This document shows, piece after piece, positions 4,560-10,272 of a stretch of 10,272 nucleotides of DNA. Numbering within the stretch: the first letter of the stretch is position 1; every line of letters starts with the position of its first letter. Position numbers and translations under genes: made by a program. The stretch spans positions 1 through 10,272 of the forward strand of contig JAJCYL010000229.1 in NCBI GenBank assembly GCA_029262955.1, written 5' to 3'. The stretch is from Cytophagales bacterium. GTDB lineage: Bacteria; Bacteroidota; Bacteroidia; Cytophagales; Cyclobacteriaceae. Below the pieces are notes generated by a model. The model searched no databases and was not told the DNA's origin. It saw only the letters and a list, made by a program, of their open reading frames with translations.

Positions 4560-6162
4560 TCCTCTTCTTAGGATACTTCACCTCATACTGAAGCAACAAC
4601 TCCTTCGTCTCACGTGAAGCAACTTCCATTTTCCAGGTGATTTCTCCCTTTTGTTTGTTAAACTGACCATTACTCAATTCAATCACAGACACTTCAATCT
4701 CACTATTAGTAGAGACCGGCAGCTGATCAAAGACCGTAATAGATATTGGTTGTGACTTGGTATTGCGCACGGAGATCTCGTAACCGCGACTGTCAGTTTT
4801 ATTACTGCCAAGGGTTCTTCGCTTAGAGAACTGCTCATTCTTCTTTCTGCTCACCACAATTCCTTTATCCCTTCCTAAGGAAAGATTTAAGGTATCACTC
4901 ACACTACCGGCATTAAGGAATGATCTCCCTACATAGGCCTCTTCGAAATAGAGGTTGGCCTGACCACTTAAGAGGTTCAACTGATTCCAATTGACTATTC
5001 TGGCCATAAGAAATGCATCACGATCCAATTTTGGTATGGCATAATACTCATAAAGGGACTCCAATTCATGCTGGTTGAGATCAATGGAGAAGCGATCCCC
5101 ATTAGATTCGACAGTATAGGGGATATCCACTGCGAATTCTACGGTGGTAGTATTTTCTGTAGTTGTGGTTGTTACCACTTCTGCATCCGCGAACACATCT
5201 TCTTCGTCTTCTATGCCAAAACCAGCGGCAATCTCTTCTACAGATTCCCTGGCACTGGGGGCAGCCATTACCCGACTTCTCTTAGAACTTTGCGGTTGAT
5301 ACTCCGGTTGAAAATCGAGATACCAGGTGCCCAGCTGTGGGGCGGTACCACTTTGATTGGGATTACCGTTGGAGAAACTCAATTTCACATTGTTCCAGTC
5401 GACCCCGGTGTTTTGATACACTTCTGCCTTATAGCTTAACTCCACCGGGGTCTCAATATTTTTAACTCGTATGTCATACTGTGGTGTCCAGCCGGCATTT
5501 CGGGCTAGATAGGAAATATTGAAGCGACCTTTAGTGGCTTTGGTTGCCCGTACTCTAATGACAATCTCACTACTGGGCGTATTGGCCCTGCCATTCCACT
5601 CATTCAATTGGCGTTGGATCTTGGCCTTCCGTTCATTTAATCCCTTAACCGCCTTTTTCGACGCCATATCTTCATTGGCCATGGCCGTCATCTCTGTTTC
5701 ATAGAATTTAACTACCTGCTGCAACTGGACGATGGTTACACTGGAGTTCTCTCCTGCCAATTTCTTATTGGCATTGAGCAAACTCCCTTTTTCCTTGATG
5801 ATGTTTTGTTTAGCCTGCTCTCTTGTCAGGGCTTCATCTATCTCAATGATCAATTGCTTCAGGCTGTCTACTTTCTCATCCTTTCCTAGCAAATCATTCA
5901 AATAATTGATCCGATGATTGACTGACAACAACGTAAATGCTCCTTCGGCTTTTACCTGGATACTCTGGTCATTCAAATGAGGAGTTAGTCCATCTGCGAT
6001 CAAAATAGTCTCACCAGCAGGAATTTGTACTTCTCCTGACCTTTGAATTTGAGCGCCGTTGAGGTAGACAGTGACTTGATTGATCTCAGTGGATAAATCC
6101 TTTTCCGGAAATTGCTGTGCTAGCGTCGGTAAGGCCAGTAATAGTAATAAAATCGTTCTCAT
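4543..6162 (-). CDS. Secreted DUF4139 protein (mucoidy inhibitor MuiA family)
   Basis: The 539-residue protein has a clear signal peptide (MRTILLLLLALPTLAQQ), so it is exported. Domains in order: an N-terminal beta domain of the DUF4140 type (about 23-85, with VTVYLNGAQI and LIADGL), a long coiled coil (about 92-190), and the DUF4139 beta domain (about 205-539). The last includes YLARNAGWTPQYDIRV (218-233), EEAYVGRS (407-414) and LGRDKGIVVSRKKN (429-442), ending in YEVKYPKKRK. A low-complexity acidic and threonine linker (318-340, with five consecutive T) interrupts DUF4139. The molecular function is unknown; the MuiA name comes from an effect on mucoidy in a homologue. No adjacent gene explains it. 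The ATG at 6162 gives an ideal signal peptide; TACCTTGG on the minus strand (6201-6194) is a weak -7 candidate. Confidence 0.9.
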   Translation of the reverse strand: MRTILLLLLALPTLAQQFPEKDLSTEINQVTVYLNGAQIQRSGEVQIPAGETILIADGLTPHLNDQSIQVKAEGAFTLLSVNHRINYLNDLLGKDEKVDSLKQLIIEIDEALTREQAKQNIIKEKGSLLNANKKLAGENSSVTIVQLQQVVKFYETEMTAMANEDMASKKAVKGLNERKAKIQRQLNEWNGRANTPSSEIVIRVRATKATKGRFNISYLARNAGWTPQYDIRVKNIETPVELSYKAEVYQNTGVDWNNVKLSFSNGNPNQSGTAPQLGTWYLDFQPEYQPQSSKRSRVMAAPSARESVEEIAAGFGIEDEEDVFADAEVVTTTTTENTTTVEFAVDIPYTVESNGDRFSIDLNQHELESLYEYYAIPKLDRDAFLMARIVNWNQLNLLSGQANLYFEEAYVGRSFLNAGSVSDTLNLSLGRDKGIVVSRKKNEQFSKRRTLGSNKTDSRGYEISVRNTKSQPISITVFDQLPVSTNSEIEVSVIELSNGQFNKQKGEITWKMEVASRETKELLLQYEVKYPKKRKINLD

Positions 6163-6221
6163 AGGTTAAAGTTTTTCATTAGGATGCACCTAACCAAGGT
6201 ATTCCATAAATGTTTGTGCAT

Positions 6222-6249
6222 AAAAAAAGGGATACTCTCGCATCCCTTT
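6222..6249 (-). terminator. Intrinsic terminator of the beta-barrel gene
   Basis: Read on the minus strand, AAAGGGAT and ATCCCTTT form a perfect 8-base stem around an 8-base loop (GCGAGAGT), and the U-run continues to seven T in all. It lies 23 bases past the stop codon of the gene at 6272-6943. It separates that gene's transcript from the DUF4139 gene, which must therefore have its own promoter. Confidence 0.88.
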
Positions 6250-6271
6250 CATCTATGTTTCTTGAGTTGAG

Positions 6272-6943
6272 TTATCTTCTGTATGGGGTATTGCCACCAA
6301 ATAGGTTTTGCTTACGTTGCAATCTTCGTGCTCCTATTTCAGAAACAAAATATCTATATACAATTCCAAACGAATTATGAATGTACTGGTGTTGCTTATT
6401 TGAGCTTATGCCAATCTTAGGTAATGTTTGAAAGTTAAGGCCCCAACCATTTCCCAACCAGGTATTAAATCCAATGCCTATGTTGGCACCAATACCGGTT
6501 TCACCAAAAGCCCTGCTAACTCCAGCTCCAGCAATAATATACGGATCAAAACCAGGAACGATAAAAAACCTGACAAATCTATACTTACCATTAATATCGA
6601 CATTATATAGATTGGCATCAGATGAAAATTGTTCGGCGTTAAATCCTTTTTCAACACTAATTAGATTCCTCGTTGCTGCTATTTCTGCACTGAAATCTGT
6701 CGACAAGTACTTCTCAATAGTTCCTTTAGAGGGGTAAGCATAAGAATGCCAGTTCGTACCAACTTCCAACACTTTCCCAAAATCACTACCGGCACTGTAT
6801 ACAAGACTCCAATGTAAACCAAATACCCAGGCATTGGCAGCCCCACTGGAATGCCCGCCAAAATGTTTCCGTCTTTGTGCACTAAGATCTAATGCCCCAA
6901 TAATAACGATCACAAAAACAAGAATATATTTCGAGCGGTTCAT
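6272..6943 (-). CDS. Small secreted outer-membrane beta-barrel protein
   Basis: The 223-residue product begins with a signal peptide (MNRSKYILVFVIVIIGALDLSAQ, cleavage likely after SAQ). The mature part alternates polar and aromatic residues in amphipathic strands: AWVFGLHWSLVYSAGSDFG (38-56), DINGKYRFVRFFIV, DPYIIAGAGVSRAFG, GANIGIGFNTWLGNGWGLNF and IHNSFGIVYRYF. This is the pattern of 8-stranded OmpA-like barrels common in Bacteroidota. After the last strand is an unusual basic tail (GARRLQRKQNLFGGNTPYRR). Specific function is unknown. It lies downstream of two polysaccharide genes, 99 bases past the stop of the dehydratase gene, and ends at a strong terminator. It may be cotranscribed with them or have a weak promoter in that gap. 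Confidence 0.82.
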   Translation of the reverse strand: MNRSKYILVFVIVIIGALDLSAQRRKHFGGHSSGAANAWVFGLHWSLVYSAGSDFGKVLEVGTNWHSYAYPSKGTIEKYLSTDFSAEIAATRNLISVEKGFNAEQFSSDANLYNVDINGKYRFVRFFIVPGFDPYIIAGAGVSRAFGETGIGANIGIGFNTWLGNGWGLNFQTLPKIGISSNKQHQYIHNSFGIVYRYFVSEIGARRLQRKQNLFGGNTPYRR

Positions 6944-7019
6944 CTTTTGGTTGGAATTAGTCTTATTTACAATTTACAAGTTTAAGAATAACTATACTAA
7001 AAAACCGAGAATTAATATA

Positions 7020-7052
7020 AAATAAATAGCCTCAGCCACCCTCTAGGAGGCC
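7020..7052 (-). terminator. Possible weak hairpin at the end of the dehydratase gene
   Basis: On the minus strand GCCTC, within the last codons, can pair with GAGGC just after the stop, followed by TATTTATTTTA. The 5-base stem has a long loop of about 13 bases, so this is at best an inefficient terminator and read-through into the beta-barrel gene is expected. Confidence 0.3.
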
Positions 7053-8983
7053 AAAGTCTCCAACTGAATATCCAATTCCTCAAATATAGAATTGTTACTC
7101 TTGTATTCTGGCAGTATGGCTTTCATGCGTTGAACAATGCCTCTATCACTCAATTCCTCCAGTCTACTGATCAAATCATCAATATTAATTCTTACTTCTC
7201 TTGTCGGTATGGCTTTGCCTTTTACGATACGGATCTTAGGATGATAAGTCTCCATCGTTTCTTCCAAATTGCTTAGCAATTCTTCGTACAATTTTTCTCC
7301 TGGACGCAAACCAACAAACTGAATCTCAATTTCACCTGTTTTCCCCCATATCTGTAACATCTTCCTGGCCAGGTCAACCACTTTTATTGGTCTACCCATG
7401 TCAAACACAAAAATCTCTCCCCCTTTGCCCATGGCTCCCGCTTCTAATACTAATTCACTCGCTTCAGGTATTGTCATGAAATAGCGAGTCACTTCCGGGT
7501 GAGTTATCGTCAATGGGCCTCCTTCAGCTATTTGGCGTTTGAATAATGGAATCACAGAGCCATTAGAACCCAAAACATTACCAAACCTGGTGGTAATAAA
7601 GGTTGTCACAGATTGGTGGTAGTAAGACTGGCAATACAATTCGGCCAACCTCTTACTGGCACCCATGACATTTGTCGGATTAACCGCTTTATCGGTTGAA
7701 ACCAAGACAAAATGTCCCACTCTATATTTGACTGCAAGATCTACCATAATCTGAGTACCTTTTACATTGGACTGCACCGCCTCAAAAGGGTGCATTTCCA
7801 TTAATGGTACATGTTTATAGGCAGCTGCATGATAAATTACATCTGGCTGATGATGTCTGAATAGGGGCTCAAGTCGTTCAACCACTCTCACATCACATAA
7901 CGATGAAACAATGGTTTTAGATTTTTCTTTAAACACCTGTTCCAAACTGGTTACTAAATCATGTAAAGCACTTTCTGCGGTATCAAGGAGGATGAGTTTT
8001 TCAGGCTCGTAATACATCACTTGCCTGGCGATTTCAGATCCGATCGAACCAGCCCCACCGGTAATCATCACCACCTTACCCTTGATTTGATTCTTCACTT
8101 CTTTATGATCCAGGCGAATAGGATCCCGCTCAAGTAAATTTTCTATTTTAATGTTTTGCAACTGGTCCGGTTGGAATTCTCCATTTACCCATTGTGTCAC
8201 CGGTGGTAGGTTTTTTATCTGTAAATCAAAATCCAAAAACCGACTCAAAATCTTTCTGCGCTGTTCACTCGTCTGCTCCTGAAAAGCCACAATCAGCACT
8301 TTTGCCCTCAATACCTGGATCAAACGCTTGTCAACTTTTCCCGGAGCATAAATGGGTAAACCATCCATTAACATGCCCACTTTTGAGGGTTTTTCATCAA
8401 CAAATGCCACCACTTTATAATTGAGTGAATGATCCTGCTCCAGGATATTCTTGGCCTTCATCCCATCATAGCCCGCACCATAAATGATGATATTGGTTGG
8501 CCTGATATTCATCCGTTTCACAATGTGGTAAAATGACTTAATGAAAAATCTTGTGGTAGACATTAAGAAGGTGACGACAAAAAAGTGGATCAGTAAAATG
8601 GAAGATGGTACTCTTAATACCTCTAATTGTATATTAAGAAAACTCAACCAGTACAGGCCAAACACCATAAAAAGTCCCAGGAAATTGGCATACATAATGC
8701 GTTGAAGATCAATTAGTCCCGCATGCCGTATAATTCCTGCAAAAGGTTTAAAAATCAGGAAGCAAATCAGATAAACTGACAAGACCACACCCATGTACTG
8801 GTACATGGGATATTTGGCGATCTCCGCCGAATCAAAATTGAACCTAAGGCTGTAGGCGAAAAAAAAGGAGAAGCAAACAAAAATGCTGTCTAAGGCCAGT
8901 ATCACCCATCGTGATACGATCTTATTACCAAAATAAAGATAGAAATACTCTCTCAATGCTGCGGTTTGGTTAAGTCCGAACAA
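7043..8983 (-). CDS. Membrane-bound nucleotide-sugar 4,6-dehydratase (WbpM/PglF/CapD family)
   Basis: Enzymes of this family convert UDP-GlcNAc to a 4-keto-6-deoxy sugar, the precursor of residues such as QuiNAc, FucNAc or bacillosamine in surface glycans. The 646-residue protein has four N-terminal membrane helices (about 26-46, 62-80, 99-118 and 127-145). A first Rossmann domain follows (YGAGYDG, 168-174), then the catalytic SDR domain with TGGAGSIG (308-315), YHAAAYKHVPLME (384-396), STDKAVNP (429-436) and MGASK (440-444). Methionine in place of the usual catalytic tyrosine (MxxxK) is the hallmark of this subfamily. Length is normal. The frame has no early ATG: the TTG at 8983 is the best start and TTG at codon 10 the alternative. 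An exact -7 box lies about 90 bases upstream, so it can be transcribed apart from the transferase gene. Confidence 0.94.
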   Translation of the reverse strand: MFGLNQTAALREYFYLYFGNKIVSRWVILALDSIFVCFSFFFAYSLRFNFDSAEIAKYPMYQYMGVVLSVYLICFLIFKPFAGIIRHAGLIDLQRIMYANFLGLFMVFGLYWLSFLNIQLEVLRVPSSILLIHFFVVTFLMSTTRFFIKSFYHIVKRMNIRPTNIIIYGAGYDGMKAKNILEQDHSLNYKVVAFVDEKPSKVGMLMDGLPIYAPGKVDKRLIQVLRAKVLIVAFQEQTSEQRRKILSRFLDFDLQIKNLPPVTQWVNGEFQPDQLQNIKIENLLERDPIRLDHKEVKNQIKGKVVMITGGAGSIGSEIARQVMYYEPEKLILLDTAESALHDLVTSLEQVFKEKSKTIVSSLCDVRVVERLEPLFRHHQPDVIYHAAAYKHVPLMEMHPFEAVQSNVKGTQIMVDLAVKYRVGHFVLVSTDKAVNPTNVMGASKRLAELYCQSYYHQSVTTFITTRFGNVLGSNGSVIPLFKRQIAEGGPLTITHPEVTRYFMTIPEASELVLEAGAMGKGGEIFVFDMGRPIKVVDLARKMLQIWGKTGEIEIQFVGLRPGEKLYEELLSNLEETMETYHPKIRIVKGKAIPTREVRINIDDLISRLEELSDRGIVQRMKAILPEYKSNNSIFEELDIQLETLAS

Positions 8984-9075
8984 CCAATATAAAAATTAAA
9001 CATGGAAATGTGCAAAAAAAAATTAAAAATACTCAATTTATTAATTGGGTAACTTTCAATTAAAGTAATCTCTCA

Positions 9076-9083
9076 CAAAGATA
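9076..9083 (-). promoter_or_regulatory. -7 promoter element for the dehydratase gene
   Basis: The minus strand reads TATCTTTG from 9083 to 9076, an exact match to the Bacteroidota TAnnTTTG element. Initiation near 9069 would give a leader of about 86 bases. No TTG -33 box is present at the best spacing. It lies in the 134-base gap after the sugar-phosphate transferase gene, giving the dehydratase its own promoter. Confidence 0.6.
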
Positions 9084-9117
9084 CAAACAGAATATTAAGG
9101 GAAGTCTGGCCTTATCT

Positions 9118-10056
9118 TTACTTTTTTCCACTTAGTGTATCATGCAACCATACAAAACGTACCATTGCATATACTGCAACAAGTATAAGTATAATTACCA
9201 GCCAGAACAACGGAGTGTCTATGGTGTTAACGTAAATTATACTCACCAATAATTGTGCTAGGGTATATGAAGCAGATACTAAAAGATGAGGTTTCCCGTG
9301 ATCATTGCACAGTAGCTGATAAAGGTGAAGTCGGTGAGCTTCAAATATATTCTCCCTTCTAATCAATCTTATCAATATGGTCACCACACTATCTACTCCG
9401 TACACCCCAACCAATAGCACCAGGGAGATATCTTGCCGGATATAAATTAAAGAAACCAAAGGGATTAAGATCAGCATTCCCATCGATATACTACCGACAT
9501 CTCCCATAAAGGCAATGGCTTTGCCCCGTGGTCTGAAATTGAAATAAGAAAATACCACCACTGCACTGCCAATAATGATGTAGTAGGATGACATCTCCGT
9601 TTGTAAATAATAGAGGCTAGCAAGAACAACAAGGCTGTACAATGAAGTAATGCCGTTGATGCCATCCATAAAATTATAGGTGTTGATGAAACCAACCCCA
9701 ATAATTAAGATTGGTAAAATCCATATTACCGGGTATTGAAGCCCTATTAACCCCACGGCCATAAATTGCGCCGTAATCCTAAAAATCGGTTTTATAGTAT
9801 ACAAATCATCGAGGAAGCTCATTACAGCAATGACCATCAAACCCAAAAATATTTCAGGCCTTACATCGTGAGTCAGCAAAAGGCCAATCATTCCAGCTAT
9901 GGGTATGATAATTCCTCCTCCACGAATGGTTCTGTGTTCGTGAGAACTGCGCTCATTGGGAATATCCATAACATGGTATTTCCTTGCCAATTGTAAGTAA
10001 ATCAGCTCAATGACTATAAAAAGTAAAATGATGACGGGTAAGTAGTAGGCCGGCAA
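9118..10056 (-). CDS. Polyprenyl-phosphate sugar-1-phosphate transferase (MraY/WecA/WbpL family)
   Basis: This inner-membrane enzyme transfers a HexNAc-1-phosphate from a UDP-sugar to undecaprenyl phosphate, the first membrane step of O-antigen or capsule synthesis. The 312-residue protein is hydrophobic throughout (about 10 or 11 helices) with the family loops in order: PNERSSHEHRTIRGGG (33-48), FLDDLYTI (81-88, the Mg2+ DD pair D83/D84), NTYNFMDGINGI (125-136), FMGDVGS (183-189) and EAHRLHLYQLL (239-249). The HRLHLYQ form resembles WbpL-type enzymes rather than MraY. There is no ATG near the start; TTG at 10056 gives an N-terminus of normal length, and a TAG six codons upstream limits alternatives. 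The acceptor sugar cannot be read from sequence, but the adjacent 4,6-dehydratase suggests a 2-acetamido-2,6-dideoxy sugar, as in the WbpM/WbpL pairing of Pseudomonas. Confidence 0.92.
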   Translation of the reverse strand: MPAYYLPVIILLFIVIELIYLQLARKYHVMDIPNERSSHEHRTIRGGGIIIPIAGMIGLLLTHDVRPEIFLGLMVIAVMSFLDDLYTIKPIFRITAQFMAVGLIGLQYPVIWILPILIIGVGFINTYNFMDGINGITSLYSLVVLASLYYLQTEMSSYYIIIGSAVVVFSYFNFRPRGKAIAFMGDVGSISMGMLILIPLVSLIYIRQDISLVLLVGVYGVDSVVTILIRLIRRENIFEAHRLHLYQLLCNDHGKPHLLVSASYTLAQLLVSIIYVNTIDTPLFWLVIILILVAVYAMVRFVWLHDTLSGKK

Positions 10057-10080
10057 GGTGTTAAATTTCCACTAAAATAA

Positions 10081-10106
10081 AATAGCCCCGAGTTGAAACC
10101 CAAGGC
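10081..10106. repeat. Degenerate REP-like half-palindrome (GAGTTGAAACCC)
   Basis: AATAGCCCCGAGTTGAAACC followed by CAAGGC resembles one half plus a decayed second half of a palindrome centred on GGGTTGAAACCC, a sister type to the GGGTTTAAACCC units at 1-18 and 2388-2444. The arms no longer match beyond the core. It lies about 25 bases upstream of the transferase start. Confidence 0.4.
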
Positions 10107-10139
10107 GTGTTAGGATTAGCGATACCCTCAACCCAAACC

Positions 10140-10212
10140 GTCATTCAGAAGGAATAGCAGTCACGTTCTTATTAATTGAAACAATCATGACTGAAGAATC
10201 CGTTCTGCCAGT
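10140..10212. repeat. CATTCAGAAGGAATAGC-type element
   Basis: ATTC (10143-10146) and GAAT (10152-10155) form a short hairpin inside GTCATTCAGAAGGAATAGCA, and about 30 bases on stands ATGACTGAAGAATCCGTTCT. Both halves follow the same GTCAT-arm-TGA...GAA-arm plan as the CTGAGC elements in the repeat island. The stretch looks like an intergenic repeat and has no coding frame. Confidence 0.45.
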
Positions 10213-10227
10213 CTAATGGTGCATATT

Positions 10228-10272
10228 TTTAAGCGAAGAGTTACTTCAAGTCTAATCCTGGACAGATTCATA
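10228..10272. repeat. Degenerate partial copy of the 171-base repeat, cut by the window end
   Basis: GAAGAGTTACTTCAAGTCTA then ATCCTGGACAGATTCATA aligns with GAAAAGTTACTTATGCCTATCCTGGACAAAGTCATA in the middle of copy 1 (about 3562-3598), in the same orientation and with several differences. The window ends inside it. Confidence 0.6.

Noticed and set aside
5068..5439. Plus-strand open frame of 123 codons
   Set aside because: It is antisense to the DUF4139 gene, whose signal peptide, family motifs and length are all intact; the frame has no recognisable domain.
9471..9996. Short open frames on both strands inside the sugar-phosphate transferase gene
   Set aside because: They are shadows of a gene whose catalytic motifs are complete and in order.

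Overview
The window looks like chromosomal DNA of a marine-type Bacteroidota, probably order Cytophagales. The best evidence is the promoter style: exact TAnnTTTG -7 elements at 1586-1593 and, on the minus strand, 9083-9076. Weak or absent Shine-Dalgarno sites, the protein sequences, and intergenic DNA crowded with short repeats typical of this phylum point the same way. The organism assignment is an inference; no marker gene fixes genus or species.

Region 1 (1-2386) is housekeeping metabolism. On the minus strand, methylmalonyl-CoA epimerase (mce) is followed 20 bases later by thiamine-monophosphate kinase (thiL). A palindromic divergent promoter separates mce from a plus-strand pair: a conserved-looking 136-residue protein of unknown function and an IscA/HesB-type iron-sulfur carrier, 3 bases apart.

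Region 2 (2387-4542) is a repeat-rich island of about 2.1 kb. It holds only two genes, a single-domain PqiA-family membrane protein (2860-3360, +) and a 74-residue charged small protein (3828-4052, -). The rest contains REP-like palindromes with a GGGTTTAAACCC core, hairpin elements of the CCTGAGC...CGAAGG type whose arms covary, GC-rich hairpins nested inside two of those elements, a 171-base direct repeat in two copies flanking the small gene, and a 36-base repeat in two closely spaced copies.

Region 3 (4543-10056, all minus strand) carries cell-envelope genes. In transcription order they are a polyprenyl-phosphate sugar-1-phosphate transferase (MraY/WecA/WbpL family), a membrane-bound nucleotide-sugar 4,6-dehydratase (WbpM/PglF/CapD family), a small secreted beta-barrel protein with its own intrinsic terminator, and a secreted DUF4139 (MuiA-family) protein. 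The first two plausibly make and load the initiating sugar of an exported polysaccharide or O-antigen. Both lack a usable ATG and appear to start at TTG. The window ends (10057-10272) in another repeat cluster with a degenerate relative of the 171-base repeat.

No CRISPR array, phage, toxin-antitoxin, tRNA or rRNA gene was found. The most unusual material is the repeat island rather than any of the proteins.
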